Positions 40,277 through 50,917 of a DNA stretch of 64,000 nucleotides are shown here, in pieces. Within the stretch, counting starts at the first letter, position 1. Each line of letters starts with the position of its first letter. Source of the stretch: Pseudomonadota bacterium (lineage in GTDB: Bacteria; Pseudomonadota; Gammaproteobacteria; Acidiferrobacterales; UBA6901). Made by a program: the position numbers and the translations under genes. The notes beneath the pieces were generated by a model. The model was not told the DNA's origin and did no database searches. It was given only the letters and a program-made list of their open reading frames with translations. The stretch is from the NCBI GenBank assembly GCA_021783175.1, contig JAJXUF010000006.1, positions 4,706 through 68,705 on the forward strand, read 5' to 3'.

Positions 40277-42097
40277 ATGGACCATTTTCAGGCACAAATC
40301 TCACGCGATATCTGGGATGCAAAATACCGCTTCCGTGACCACGGAGCAGTGCGGGACTCCACCATAGAAGACACTTGGCAACGAATCGCGCATGCGCTGG
40401 CTGGCGCAGAGCGCGTCGATCAATCCCTTTGGGAGAGAAAGTTCACCGAGGCTCTTGGCGGGTTTCGGTTTTTGCCCGGCGGACGGATTCAAGCAGGTGC
40501 CGGAACCGCTCACCGTGTCACTTTGTTTAACTGTTTCGTCATGGGTTCAATCGATGATTCCCTTGACGGTATCTTCGACGCCCTAAAGGAAGGTGCGCTC
40601 ACCATGCAGCAGGGCGGTGGCGTCGGTTACGACTTCTCCACGCTGAGGCCGCAAGGAGATATAGCAAGAAGCGTTGGTGTGGTCGCTTCCGGACCAGTAT
40701 CGTTCATGCGGATCTGGGATAGCATGTGCGGAACCATTTTGTCTACCGGCGCGCGCCGTGGTGCAATGATGGCGACGCTGCGCTGTGATCATCCTGACAT
40801 TGAAGCCTTTGTGACCGCGAAGCGAGACCCTTCGCAATTACGCCATTTTAACCTGTCAGTGTTAATCAGCGATGATTTTTTGAATGCGGTGCGAACCGAT
40901 GCTATGTGGGCGTTGGTGTTTCCGCATGGCTCACGCAGGACAGAGACCGGCGTTGAAACCGTTGAACGCGTTTGGTCAGGCTCCGCAGTGCCACAAGCAT
41001 GCCGCGTTTATCGACGCGTGCGGGCGCAAGACTTGTGGGACAAAATCATGCAATCAACCTACAATTTTGCCGAGCCTGGCGTCATTTTCATCGACCGCAT
41101 AAATCAGCTGAACAACATGTGGTACCGGGAAAGGATCAGTGCCACAAATCCCTGCGGCGAAATTCCGCTGCCCCCATACGGTGCCTGTGACTTGGGTTCG
41201 ATTAATCTCACCCAGTTTATTCGTGCTCCATTTTCAAGTGAGGCGCAGATCGACATGGATGGCATCGGAGAATTATCCGAGATTGCAACGAGGATGCTGG
41301 ACAACGTTACCGATATTTCGCACTTTCCGCTCAACAAGCAGGCACACATGGCACGCAGCGTGCGGCGAATCGGGTTGGGACTCACAGGTCTGGGTGACGC
41401 GCTTATCATGCTCGGAATTTCATATGGCAGCTTGGAGGCACTGACAGTTGCGGGCGACGTAATGCGGACGATTTGCCATAGAGCATATCTCGCTTCCGTA
41501 GAACTGGCGCGCGAGAAGGGATCTTTCCCATGGTTCGAGCGCGACAGGTACCTGCAGGGTCAGTTTATCCAGACGCTCCCAAAGGAGATACAGTCCGGAA
41601 TTCAGCGCCATGGAATACGTAACAGTCACCTAACTGCGATAGCGCCAACAGGCACAACGAGCCTGCTGGCGAATAATATTTCGAGTGGCTTGGAGCCGGT
41701 TTATGAGTTCGAATACCGCCGGCGTGTGCGCGAGGCGGATGGGTCGCTGAGCGTACATGATGTAACCGATTTTGCTTACCGGTTGTACCGTGAACGTTTT
41801 GGCGATTCCCCCTTAGCTCCGGCTTTCGTGACCGCGGAAAAATTATCACCGTTCGCACACATCGACATGCAGGCCGCACTGCAACCGTACGTCGACAATG
41901 CGATATCTAAGACAGTTAACGTGCCGGAAAGTTACAGCTTCGAGCGGTTCCGCTCACTCTACAAATACGCTTACGACAAGGGTCTAAAAGGATGTACCAC
42001 TTTCCGCCCCAATCCAATTACCGGGACAGTTCTGATTGAAAGGGATGAGAAGATGCCGGCTATTCACTGCTGCTCCGTCGAGCGCGAAGCGGACTGA
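40277..42097 (+). CDS. nrdJ: Adenosylcobalamin-dependent ribonucleotide reductase (class II)
   Basis: Makes deoxyribonucleotides without an oxygen-requiring radical subunit. The 606-residue protein has FLPGGRIQAGAG, QQGGGVGYDFSTLRP, the active-site NPCGEIPLPPYGACDLGSINL, SHLTAIAPTGTTSLLA and NAISKTVNVP, the class II NrdJ pattern. It ends with CCSVEREAD, the probable redox cysteines. ATG 40277 is preferred to an upstream TTG. No cobalamin riboswitch is seen in the 126-base leader. Confidence 0.94.
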   Translation: MDHFQAQISRDIWDAKYRFRDHGAVRDSTIEDTWQRIAHALAGAERVDQSLWERKFTEALGGFRFLPGGRIQAGAGTAHRVTLFNCFVMGSIDDSLDGIFDALKEGALTMQQGGGVGYDFSTLRPQGDIARSVGVVASGPVSFMRIWDSMCGTILSTGARRGAMMATLRCDHPDIEAFVTAKRDPSQLRHFNLSVLISDDFLNAVRTDAMWALVFPHGSRRTETGVETVERVWSGSAVPQACRVYRRVRAQDLWDKIMQSTYNFAEPGVIFIDRINQLNNMWYRERISATNPCGEIPLPPYGACDLGSINLTQFIRAPFSSEAQIDMDGIGELSEIATRMLDNVTDISHFPLNKQAHMARSVRRIGLGLTGLGDALIMLGISYGSLEALTVAGDVMRTICHRAYLASVELAREKGSFPWFERDRYLQGQFIQTLPKEIQSGIQRHGIRNSHLTAIAPTGTTSLLANNISSGLEPVYEFEYRRRVREADGSLSVHDVTDFAYRLYRERFGDSPLAPAFVTAEKLSPFAHIDMQAALQPYVDNAISKTVNVPESYSFERFRSLYKYAYDKGLKGCTTFRPNPITGTVLIERDEKMPAIHCCSVEREAD

Positions 42098-42253
42098 CGG
42101 GGTTAAATTGCAGGGCGAGTTCACGACAAAGTTGAAGTGTCACCCCTCGTGTGGTCAGCGGAATTGCGAAAAATGATCTTTCTGAAGCCAGACGTATACC
42201 CCTCCCGGCTTCCATGTGACATCGCAAATGCGCGATGAGCTCAGTTCTCCCTG

Positions 42254-43573
42254 TCAGATGCTATCCGCCCAGAGGTCATGCTCGCCGGCATCTGTTATGC
42301 GGACACGTGTGAACTCGCCGACTTCGAGGTTGTTGCCACTTTCGATTATGACGACCCCGTCGATTTCCGGTGCATCCGCCGATGAACGCGCTATGGCACT
42401 GCCGTCGTCGGTAATCTCATCGACCAATACCGTAAGCGTCTTTCCGATTTTGCTTTCGAGCTTGCGCGCGCTAACTTCAGATTGCAATTCCATCAACCGA
42501 GCGTAGCGCTCCTGTTTCACGTCCTCCGGAACTGGATCTGGCAAGCTATTGGCAGCCGCGCCGTCGACAGGTGAATATGTGAAACATCCGACGCGATCGA
42601 TTTGCGCAAGATCGATGAAGTCCAAAAGCATTGCAAAATCTTCTTCCGTTTCACCGGGAAATCCCACAATGAACGTCGAGCGTATCGCAATTTCAGGGCA
42701 TGTTTCGCGCCAGGAACGAATGCGCGCAAGATTATCTTCACTGTCAGCCGGGCGCTTCATCGCCTTTAGTATTCGGGGGCTCGCATGCTGAAACGGAACA
42801 TCCAGGTACGGCAAAACCTTGCCCTCCTGCATGAGCGGGATGACGTCATCCACGTTTGGATACGGATATACATAGTGCATGCGTACCCAGACACCCAGTT
42901 CCCCGAGCGCACGTGCTAGATCCGTCATGCGGGTCTTAACGGGGCGGCCGTGCCAAAATCCCGTGCGGTACTTCACGTCCACGCCATATGCGCTGGTGTC
43001 CTGCGAGATGACAAGAATCTCCTTTACTCCGGCCTGTACCAGGTTTTCGGCTTCTTGCAGAACATCGCCTATTGGCCGGCTTGCGAGATCACCGCGCATG
43101 GATGGGATAATGCAGAAGCTGCAGCGGTGGTTGCAGCCTTCGGAGATTTTCAGGTAGGCGTAGTGCCGTGGGGTCAGCCGGATTCCTTGTGGTGGAACAA
43201 GATCGAGACGGGGGTCGTGCTGCTTAGGGAGGTGTTGGTGGATTGCGGTCATCACCTCGGGCAAGGCGTGCGGACCGGTAACTGCCAGCACCTGTGGGTG
43301 TCTTTTTAAGATAACATCGCTTTTGGCCCCAAGGCAGCCAGTTACCACTACCTTTCCGTTTTGGGCCAGCGCTTCACCAATAGCGTCCAGAGATTCCTCC
43401 ACAGCGGAATCGATAAACCCGCAGGTATTAACAACCACGAGCCCAGCGTCCTCGTAGTTCGGCGAAATTTCATAGCCTTCGGCGCGCAAGCGCGTCAGTA
43501 TCTGCTCAGAATCCACCAGGGCCTTTGGGCAGCCAAGACTGACAAAACCGACTTTAAAGGGATGTTCCGACAT
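42254..43573 (-). CDS. rimO: Ribosomal protein S12 methylthiotransferase
   Basis: Radical SAM enzyme that methylthiolates an aspartate of ribosomal protein S12. From [10 protein letters not shown] at 43573, 439 residues. The N-terminal cluster cysteines are C15, C51, C80; the radical [11 protein letters not shown] holds C147, C151 and C154; a TRAM domain (about 375-439) ends the protein. All are complete. It lies head-on to nrdJ and next to tolC, which is transcribed the same way. Confidence 0.96.
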   Translation of the reverse strand: MSEHPFKVGFVSLGCPKALVDSEQILTRLRAEGYEISPNYEDAGLVVVNTCGFIDSAVEESLDAIGEALAQNGKVVVTGCLGAKSDVILKRHPQVLAVTGPHALPEVMTAIHQHLPKQHDPRLDLVPPQGIRLTPRHYAYLKISEGCNHRCSFCIIPSMRGDLASRPIGDVLQEAENLVQAGVKEILVISQDTSAYGVDVKYRTGFWHGRPVKTRMTDLARALGELGVWVRMHYVYPYPNVDDVIPLMQEGKVLPYLDVPFQHASPRILKAMKRPADSEDNLARIRSWRETCPEIAIRSTFIVGFPGETEEDFAMLLDFIDLAQIDRVGCFTYSPVDGAAANSLPDPVPEDVKQERYARLMELQSEVSARKLESKIGKTLTVLVDEITDDGSAIARSSADAPEIDGVVIIESGNNLEVGEFTRVRITDAGEHDLWADSI

Positions 43574-43636
43574 TACCGCTGGCGCCAAGGTGGCGCAAAT
43601 TGGATTACGGGCGCGAGAGTCTACGACATGGACGGG

Positions 43637-44968
43637 CTATTGGCTAGTAAGCAGGGTACTTATCTGCACCAGGTCATCCTCGCTCAGCGTGCCAACAGCG
43701 TCTTTCAGCTGCAGCCGACTCATAAGATAGTTGTATTTCGCCTGGGACAAATCGTTCTCGGCGCTAAATAGGTTCTGTTGCGCATTGAGTACATCGAGAC
43801 CGGTATTAACACCCGTCTGATAACCAAGTTTCGTTGATTCAAGTGACTTCTCGTTCGAAACCAAAGCCTGTTGCAGCGCTTTCACCTGGGCCACTCCACT
43901 AGTTACGGCAAGATAGTACTGGCGAGTCTGCAAAATGGTTTGGCGTTCTGTTTGTGTCAGCGTCTCGCGAGCTTGATCTTCCAATGCCAGCGACTGGCGT
44001 ATCTGGGATGCGACCGCGCCTCCCGAGTAAATGGGCATGCTGAGTTCCACGCCAATCTGGTCCGTGTAGTAGGTCGTGGATCCGGGAAAGTAAGGACTGC
44101 TCCCGTAGTTGTAATTGTGCGAGGCGATCAGGTCTAGTGTCGGATAGTGGCCGGCGCGGCTCTTCTTGACTTCTTCTCTCGCAATATCGAGCGCTTGTTT
44201 CTGGACTTGGATTTGCGGACTCTGCTCTTCAGCCGCCTTGGTCCAGGAGTCCATATCCGCCGGTTCTGGTAATTGCAGCGGCAAAGTCTGGGTTAGACCT
44301 GCAAGATGATCAACTGGGGAATTGGTAATTGTCGCCAGAGTTTCTTTTTTAACTCTTAGGTCATTGTCAGCAGCAACCTCGGCGGCCACTGCCGAATCGT
44401 ACTGGGCCTGCGCGGCATTTACGTCAACTATGGTGCTATTGCCGACTTCAAAATTACGTTTAGCCAAATCCAATTGGCCGGCAATTGCTATTTTTTTGGC
44501 ATCAGCAAATTTGAGAGCGTCTTGTGATGAGAGCACGTTGAAGTATGCCTGGGCAGTTCGCAAGATGAGATCCTGGCGTGCAATTGCGAGTTGCGCCTGA
44601 GCTTGAGTTACCGACAACTTGCCTTCTTGATACGCGTCGAAATTTGCCTTGCGAAAGAGGGGTTGAGTCAGCTGCACTGTGTAGCCGTTGCTTCCGTAGT
44701 TGCTGTTGAGTGAGCTAGGTGTCGTTCTGTCGAGGTTGTTTCGGAAGGCATTCGCGGTGAAGATAATTGAGGGTAGCAGCAAAGCTTTCCCTTGCGGACC
44801 TTTTTCAATGCTGGCCTGATAGCCTGCTTCGGCGGCCGCCCAGGTGGGATCGTTGGCGCGGGCTTGGCGGTAAACGTCGAGCAGGTTCTCTGCGCGAGCG
44901 GGAGCGACGAACCCTGCCACAGCCATGTACGTGCCTGCAACGAGAATTAGCGGGAGGGACCGTCTCAT
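43637..44968 (-). CDS. tolC: TolC-family outer membrane efflux/secretion channel
   Basis: Outer membrane channel of type I secretion or tripartite efflux, 443 residues. The signal peptide is MRRSLPLILVAGTYMAVAGFVAPARA (1-26). Repeated coiled helices and the typical ISYTGG-like segment (QLTQPLFRKANFDAYQEGKL and TGVNTGLDVLNAQQNLF) mark TolC. GGAG eight bases before the ATG is the ribosome site. No transport partner is beside it. Confidence 0.94.
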   Translation of the reverse strand: MRRSLPLILVAGTYMAVAGFVAPARAENLLDVYRQARANDPTWAAAEAGYQASIEKGPQGKALLLPSIIFTANAFRNNLDRTTPSSLNSNYGSNGYTVQLTQPLFRKANFDAYQEGKLSVTQAQAQLAIARQDLILRTAQAYFNVLSSQDALKFADAKKIAIAGQLDLAKRNFEVGNSTIVDVNAAQAQYDSAVAAEVAADNDLRVKKETLATITNSPVDHLAGLTQTLPLQLPEPADMDSWTKAAEEQSPQIQVQKQALDIAREEVKKSRAGHYPTLDLIASHNYNYGSSPYFPGSTTYYTDQIGVELSMPIYSGGAVASQIRQSLALEDQARETLTQTERQTILQTRQYYLAVTSGVAQVKALQQALVSNEKSLESTKLGYQTGVNTGLDVLNAQQNLFSAENDLSQAKYNYLMSRLQLKDAVGTLSEDDLVQISTLLTSQ

Positions 44969-45978
44969 TCAATTACTCCTTCTGGAAGTCTTGTTATCGG
45001 TGGCATCCGATACCAGGTCTTTATCATAATCCGCCGCGGTTTTCATGTTTCGCGGTACCTAAAATATACCGGATGCGCCAGCATCGGGGCCAATAATGTC
45101 GCTATCACCGGTCATTGACACACGCTGCATATGCGACTTGAGCGGTCAAAAATAGCGTAGAAACTCCTCGCGCTGACCATTTGTCCCTTGTTGCCGTCCG
45201 CCGCCACCCGCCCGATGGGCCAGCGATTCTGTAATGAGCAATGAAAAGACACCGTGCGGGTTCCGGGGATTGGAAAGTCCACCAACGCATTTCCAAAATG
45301 CTCAGGCTGTTCCACAAAATCCCGTCCGGAATGTCGTGGGGATACTGTAGCTAAAAGTGAAAACCCCATCGGCACAGGGTAATGACTCGGCAATTATGGC
45401 AGGACAAAGTTTGGCACGCAGCATGAGCGGCTGCAGGGCTCGCCGCCAGGCGCGTGGAATTCAGGAAAACCATTTTCTGTCATTTTTTCTGCTTCGAGAA
45501 TCAGCTGTGTTTGGTGTTGTCGCCGTGTGGCCGGTATTGGCGCTGATATTTTTTACAGTGTCGAATCCGCATCCGGAGGATATCTCCTCGGTAGCCGCCT
45601 ATCGCACCGCCGGCCCTAATCGCATTAAGCGCCTGGCCGAGGCCGGGAAACTGCCGATTTCGCTGTAGGTTATTCGAAATTTGAGCTCGTGCGTGAAGCT
45701 CGGGGAAACGGTGGGTTTCGCAGACGCGCTAGACGGGCGCTTCCAATTCACTTAGAACAATTCATTTTATCAGTGTGAGTTTGCTTCGACAAGCGCGCTT
45801 TCTGCGTCGAATTGGGCATACGGATGGCCTAATTCTGGTTTGATCTCAATGATGCCCCGCCTTTGGCCCGAATCGGCGGCAAAGGCGGGTTGGTACAATT
45901 CCCCCGCCGCCACGGTGGCGAGGCGAGTCTACAGATGTTGTGGCCTATCAAATTTTCCACCAAGACACCAGGTGCAAC
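44969..45978. other. Long low-coding region between tolC and sqr
   Basis: About 1 kb with little that is certain. A perfect 10-bp dyad, CCCGCCTTTG with CAAAGGCGGG, spans 45856-45889 near the 3' end of sqr. One weak open frame is listed separately at 45396. Confidence 0.45.
45396..45668 (+). CDS. Possible small membrane protein, doubtful
   Basis: A 90-residue frame with one hydrophobic stretch (SAVFGVVAVWPVLALIFFTVS) and a polar tail YRTAGPNRIKRLAEAGKLPISL. No ribosome site is seen and no family is known; it could be a chance frame or a gene remnant. Confidence 0.28.
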   Translation: MAGQSLARSMSGCRARRQARGIQENHFLSFFLLRESAVFGVVAVWPVLALIFFTVSNPHPEDISSVAAYRTAGPNRIKRLAEAGKLPISL

Positions 45979-47376
<1,398 letters not shown>

Positions 47377-47397
47377 TCAAATACAAATCCGTCATTT

Positions 47398-47407
47398 TGT
47401 CATGACA
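47398..47407. promoter_or_regulatory. Palindrome, candidate activator binding site
   Basis: TGTCATGACA, a perfect 10-bp palindrome, about 70 bases upstream of the -24 element and 55 bases from the regulator start. The flanking GTCATTTTGTCATGAC repeats one half-site. It suits an upstream activating sequence for the divergent sigma-54 activator. Confidence 0.55.
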
Positions 47408-47461
47408 TATGCGGCAGATTTATTTACCGCTCTGACATTTTTGACTGAATGAGATCCGACC

Positions 47462-48802
47462 ATGCCCAATGTTCAGCCGACTCTGCAAGCCCTGATAGAC
47501 AGTCAGGAAAATCCCTTTGTCCTTATTGATTCACATTACCGTGTGGTGGCCGCCAATGGGGCCTATCAGGCCGCTTATGGCCTTGAGGCTACCCAAATCA
47601 TCGGGCGGTATTGCTATGAGCTCTCGCATCGGCGTTCGACCCCATGTCATAAACACGGAGAGGACTGCCCGCATCACCAAGTCATGGCAGAGCAAAAGGG
47701 CTGTCAGGTGCTACACACCCATTTCGATCAGCATGGAACTGCAGAGCACGTAAGAATAAAAGGTTTCGCGATTCCGAATCCAGAGGGCGGTTTGCTTGTC
47801 GGTGAATCGATATTTCGTCTCGCCTCGGTGTCAGAGCTCGACTGCGACGAGATGCGACTGATCGGACGGTCACCTGCTTTTCTCCAGGCAGTGGAGCAGC
47901 TCACCCTGGCCGCCGCCAGTAATGCCAATATTCTGTTGCACGGAGAGTCTGGCGTCGGCAAGGAACTCGCGGCGCACTTTATGCATGGTCAAGGTCCGCG
48001 CCGCGAGGGACCGTTTCTGGCGGTTGACTGCGCCGCCATAAGTCAAAATCTTTTCGAAAGCGAAATTTTCGGACATGAACGCGGAGCGTTCACCGGATGC
48101 GTGGGACGCAAGCAGGGCCTATTCGAGCTTGCACACAACGGAACACTCTTTCTTGACGAAATTGGAGAGCTTCCGGGTGCCATGCAGGCGAAGCTTTTGC
48201 GGGTGCTAGAAACTGGTCAGTTCCGTCGAGTGGGTGGGCGCGAACAACTTCATGCTGATGTGCGCGTTGTCGCCGCAACAAACCGTAATCTGATGGCAAT
48301 GGTCGAATCGGGGAATTTCCGTGAGGATCTTTATTATCGTTTGGCTTGTATTATTGTCGAGCTTCCGCCATTGCGCGCACGACGCGGTGATATTCCTGCG
48401 CTTGCCGAGGCGCTATTAGCGCGTATCAATCATGCAAACAGCGCTAGGCTTTACCTGACACGCGAGGCGGTGGAGCGGCTAGTAAGCTACGACTTTCCTG
48501 GCAACGTGCGTGAATTACGCAACATTCTGCAACGCGCTGCAGCATTGACCAGTGGAACCAAAAGTGGAGCGATTCACGCCAACGCTATCGTGGTGAATCG
48601 ACCGCCCAGCAACAATCTGTCTTCTCCGGAGCGGGCGGTCGAGCCGGCCGAGGACATGCCGGCAAATATGCGCATGATCGAACAACGGTACATCGTCGAA
48701 TTGCTCGAGCGTTTCGGCGGCCATCGCCGCACTGTGGCCAAAGCGCTTGGTATCAGCGAGCGCACGCTTTACCGGAAGCTGCGCCGGTATGCGATTGGGT
48801 AG
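47462..48802 (+). CDS. PAS-AAA-Fis sigma-54-dependent transcriptional activator
   Basis: One-component activator of 446 residues: PAS domain (about 8-120), sigma-54 interaction AAA+ domain with Walker A GESGVGKE (161-168) and a GAFTGC loop (208-213, usual form GAFTGA), and a C-terminal Fis helix-turn-helix (RTVAKALGISERTLYRKLRR). The PAS domain has C51, C62, C69 and C81 and the dense stretch PCHKHGEDCPHH, a possible metal, FeS or thiol sensor. It is divergent from sqr, whose promoter has a sigma-54 element, so sulfide-linked control is a fair inference. Confidence 0.92.
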   Translation: MPNVQPTLQALIDSQENPFVLIDSHYRVVAANGAYQAAYGLEATQIIGRYCYELSHRRSTPCHKHGEDCPHHQVMAEQKGCQVLHTHFDQHGTAEHVRIKGFAIPNPEGGLLVGESIFRLASVSELDCDEMRLIGRSPAFLQAVEQLTLAAASNANILLHGESGVGKELAAHFMHGQGPRREGPFLAVDCAAISQNLFESEIFGHERGAFTGCVGRKQGLFELAHNGTLFLDEIGELPGAMQAKLLRVLETGQFRRVGGREQLHADVRVVAATNRNLMAMVESGNFREDLYYRLACIIVELPPLRARRGDIPALAEALLARINHANSARLYLTREAVERLVSYDFPGNVRELRNILQRAAALTSGTKSGAIHANAIVVNRPPSNNLSSPERAVEPAEDMPANMRMIEQRYIVELLERFGGHRRTVAKALGISERTLYRKLRRYAIG

Positions 48803-48843
48803 CAGATCCGTGCGGAGTGAATTGGCGCGGCAATGCCGTAGGT

Positions 48844-49299
48844 CTAGCCAAGGAAGCGTCCGGCACCAGCTACGATGATGGTAATTAGCCCGATCGTCAT
48901 ATTGACTGCAATCAGACGTCGGATCTGGGTAAGCTGTTTACCGGCTGCGGCAAAGTCGTTGGCCGCCACGAATCGATTCAGGCGGCGGTAGGGCGCGAAA
49001 AAGACATGCAGGAATATGAGAATCATGATTATCCCCAGCGTTTGCATGATGTTTATAGGCATACCCGCATGTGCTGGGCCGCCGAAAGCACGAAACATCA
49101 TCCAGTAACCGGTTGCTGGCAGCAGGACTATTGCGGCCCATACCCAGGGAAAGAAGCGCGCAAAGGTGCGTGACCATAGTGGTAGGCGAACTTGAGGCTC
49201 CATGGATGCGGCTGCTGGACGCAAGGCCATGTAGGCAAAAAACATTCCACCGACCCAAATCACCGCGGCCAATAGGTGCACTGCAAGAGCAACAGACAT
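48844..49299 (-). CDS. CopD-like small membrane protein
   Basis: A 151-residue inner membrane protein with four hydrophobic segments, starting MSVALAVHLLAAVIWVGGMFFAYMALRP. The VHLLAAVIWVGG beginning is typical of the CopD/DUF2269 class, some of which have copper or heme-like roles. GGAGG six bases before the ATG at 49299 fixes the start. Converges with the sigma-54 activator. Confidence 0.8.
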   Translation of the reverse strand: MSVALAVHLLAAVIWVGGMFFAYMALRPAAASMEPQVRLPLWSRTFARFFPWVWAAIVLLPATGYWMMFRAFGGPAHAGMPINIMQTLGIIMILIFLHVFFAPYRRLNRFVAANDFAAAGKQLTQIRRLIAVNMTIGLITIIVAGAGRFLG

Positions 49300-49506
49300 G
49301 ACGACCTCCACTGGTGTTGTGAACAGTTACTGAACGCTGCGGCATGCATCTTCCATGCGTGCGCAACCTAGCACAACCATAGCGCGCACGTCACCTTGCC
49401 AGTCTGACCGTACTGCCTGAGTTCCAAGGCTTGGGGCTGGACGTGGCCGCAGCGCCGTGTCATTTTTCGCGACACTTCTTCAATCGAACCGCTCGACGGG
49501 TCGCAG

Positions 49507-50166
49507 TTATTGGTCGGCGGATGTGGCTTGAAGCAGACGCTGCTGGAAGGCGAAAAATGCGTTGGCCACAGCAGTCGCCTGTGGCAGCGTCAGGCTGGTA
49601 GCATCAGCCGGGATTCGACAGTGCCTGCACTGAAAGTTCAAATTGCGGCAGAGATTGTCGCTGCAGGAACCGGCAGCGCCTAATGTGCGATTCCAGACGA
49701 CTCGTGCGTTGTCTGTCTGGCTGTGGTCTAGGCTGCCATCAGCCTGGACTTCGCACGTCACCGGCTGTAGGCAATGATTGCAGGTTGCTGATATTTGCGT
49801 TGCAGTGCGGGCTATGCGCGCTACGGCGAGCGCGTCTATGGCACACATCGCTTGCGCCGCGTGTTGGCCATATTTCACGCGGATGCCGCGGTCGCGTGCA
49901 CTGAAAGGGTAGCAGCTGAGGCCGCTGCTGTCGGTCACGACAGCATCCAGGTCTCTGAGTATACGCAGCATATCCTGCGAAAGCATCGACGGTAGCGGCG
50001 TTTCGCCTCGCAGCCAAGCGGCCAGTACGCGGACATAGGATAGGCGCGTTTCCTGTGTCGCGCAGCTAATCCGCTTTTCCAGCGGAAAAGCGGATTTCAA
50101 ATTGCTAAGTGTCGTCAGCACCGCATTTTTGAGTGCGGTGCGCTCGCTCGCTGTATAACCGGTCAT
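49507..50166 (-). CDS. MerB-like (alkylmercury lyase family) protein
   Basis: 219 residues. The sequence ATCNHCLQPV, the AMCAID pair C108/D111 and the cysteine C173 in NLCRNLNFQC reproduce the cysteine-aspartate-cysteine trio of MerB, which cleaves carbon-mercury bonds. SCYPFSARDRGIRVKYGQH also recalls MerB. Extra cysteines C129, C132, C168, C180 and C183 are present. No merR, merT or merA is near, so a role other than mercury resistance is possible. Confidence 0.72.
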   Translation of the reverse strand: MTGYTASERTALKNAVLTTLSNLKSAFPLEKRISCATQETRLSYVRVLAAWLRGETPLPSMLSQDMLRILRDLDAVVTDSSGLSCYPFSARDRGIRVKYGQHAAQAMCAIDALAVARIARTATQISATCNHCLQPVTCEVQADGSLDHSQTDNARVVWNRTLGAAGSCSDNLCRNLNFQCRHCRIPADATSLTLPQATAVANAFFAFQQRLLQATSADQ

Positions 50167-50259
50167 GTGTCGTTTGCTAGGTGTGGCGCAAAATTCAGGG
50201 GTTGCGTGGCTGCGTATCTGAATTATATCGCGTGAGGGGAGGGAGCCGACAATACGCAG

Positions 50260-50817
50260 CTATAAATGGCAATTGTGTGTGCTTAGACTAGGGTTTCTGC
50301 CGAATGTGTAATCAAGAGTTACAAAATTCCAGCCGTCGTTCGGTTTGCTGGTCCAAAGGAATATTTGCTTGCCGTTGGAAAAGTGACGCAGATTCAGACT
50401 CCAGTGGCTCGTTAGTCGGTAACCCAGGCGTATTGCGAAATTTCCCTTTGTCCCATTGAGATGTGTCACCGTTGACAAGTATGCCCCGCCGAACGCAAAC
50501 AACGATCTTCCATATTCGCAGCGGTAATCAATTCCGTAGGCACGACCGTAGAATTCTCCGCGCCAGGCATCAACAAAGAAATCAAAATGCGATTTGTGTT
50601 GCCGGTAATTCAGGAACAGGCCTTGCGTGCCGGGGGCGAAGTGGATGTCCCGGCCGGCGCCAAGCGACAAGGCGGCATGTGCGGTGTTCGAAAAAAGCAG
50701 GGTTACTAACAGAGAGGTTGCAACCAGTCGTATTTTTGCGAGATATTCGTGTGGAGCCAGCGGATTGCGGCCGACCGCAATTCTGCGATGATTAGTACGG
50801 TTTGGTGGGGCCGTCAT
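50260..50817 (-). CDS. PagL-like lipid A deacylase family protein
   Basis: An outer membrane beta-barrel protein of 185 residues with a signal segment (about 26-48, LAKIRLVATSLLVTLLFSNTAHA). The block LNLRHFSNGK matches the His-Ser motif of PagL-type lipid A 3-O-deacylases, and PNDGWNF stands where PagL has PNDGIE, so the catalytic glutamate seems to be asparagine. It may be inactive or use another residue. It is divergent from soeA. Confidence 0.7.
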   Translation of the reverse strand: MTAPPNRTNHRRIAVGRNPLAPHEYLAKIRLVATSLLVTLLFSNTAHAALSLGAGRDIHFAPGTQGLFLNYRQHKSHFDFFVDAWRGEFYGRAYGIDYRCEYGRSLFAFGGAYLSTVTHLNGTKGNFAIRLGYRLTSHWSLNLRHFSNGKQIFLWTSKPNDGWNFVTLDYTFGRNPSLSTHNCHL

Positions 50818-50917
50818 ATATTAGTATGCCCTTATATACCCGTTAATAATCCTAATTGGCGCAAAACTAGTACGATTTATATAGTCCTACGCTAATTTCC
50901 CTGATGGAAATATCGTA

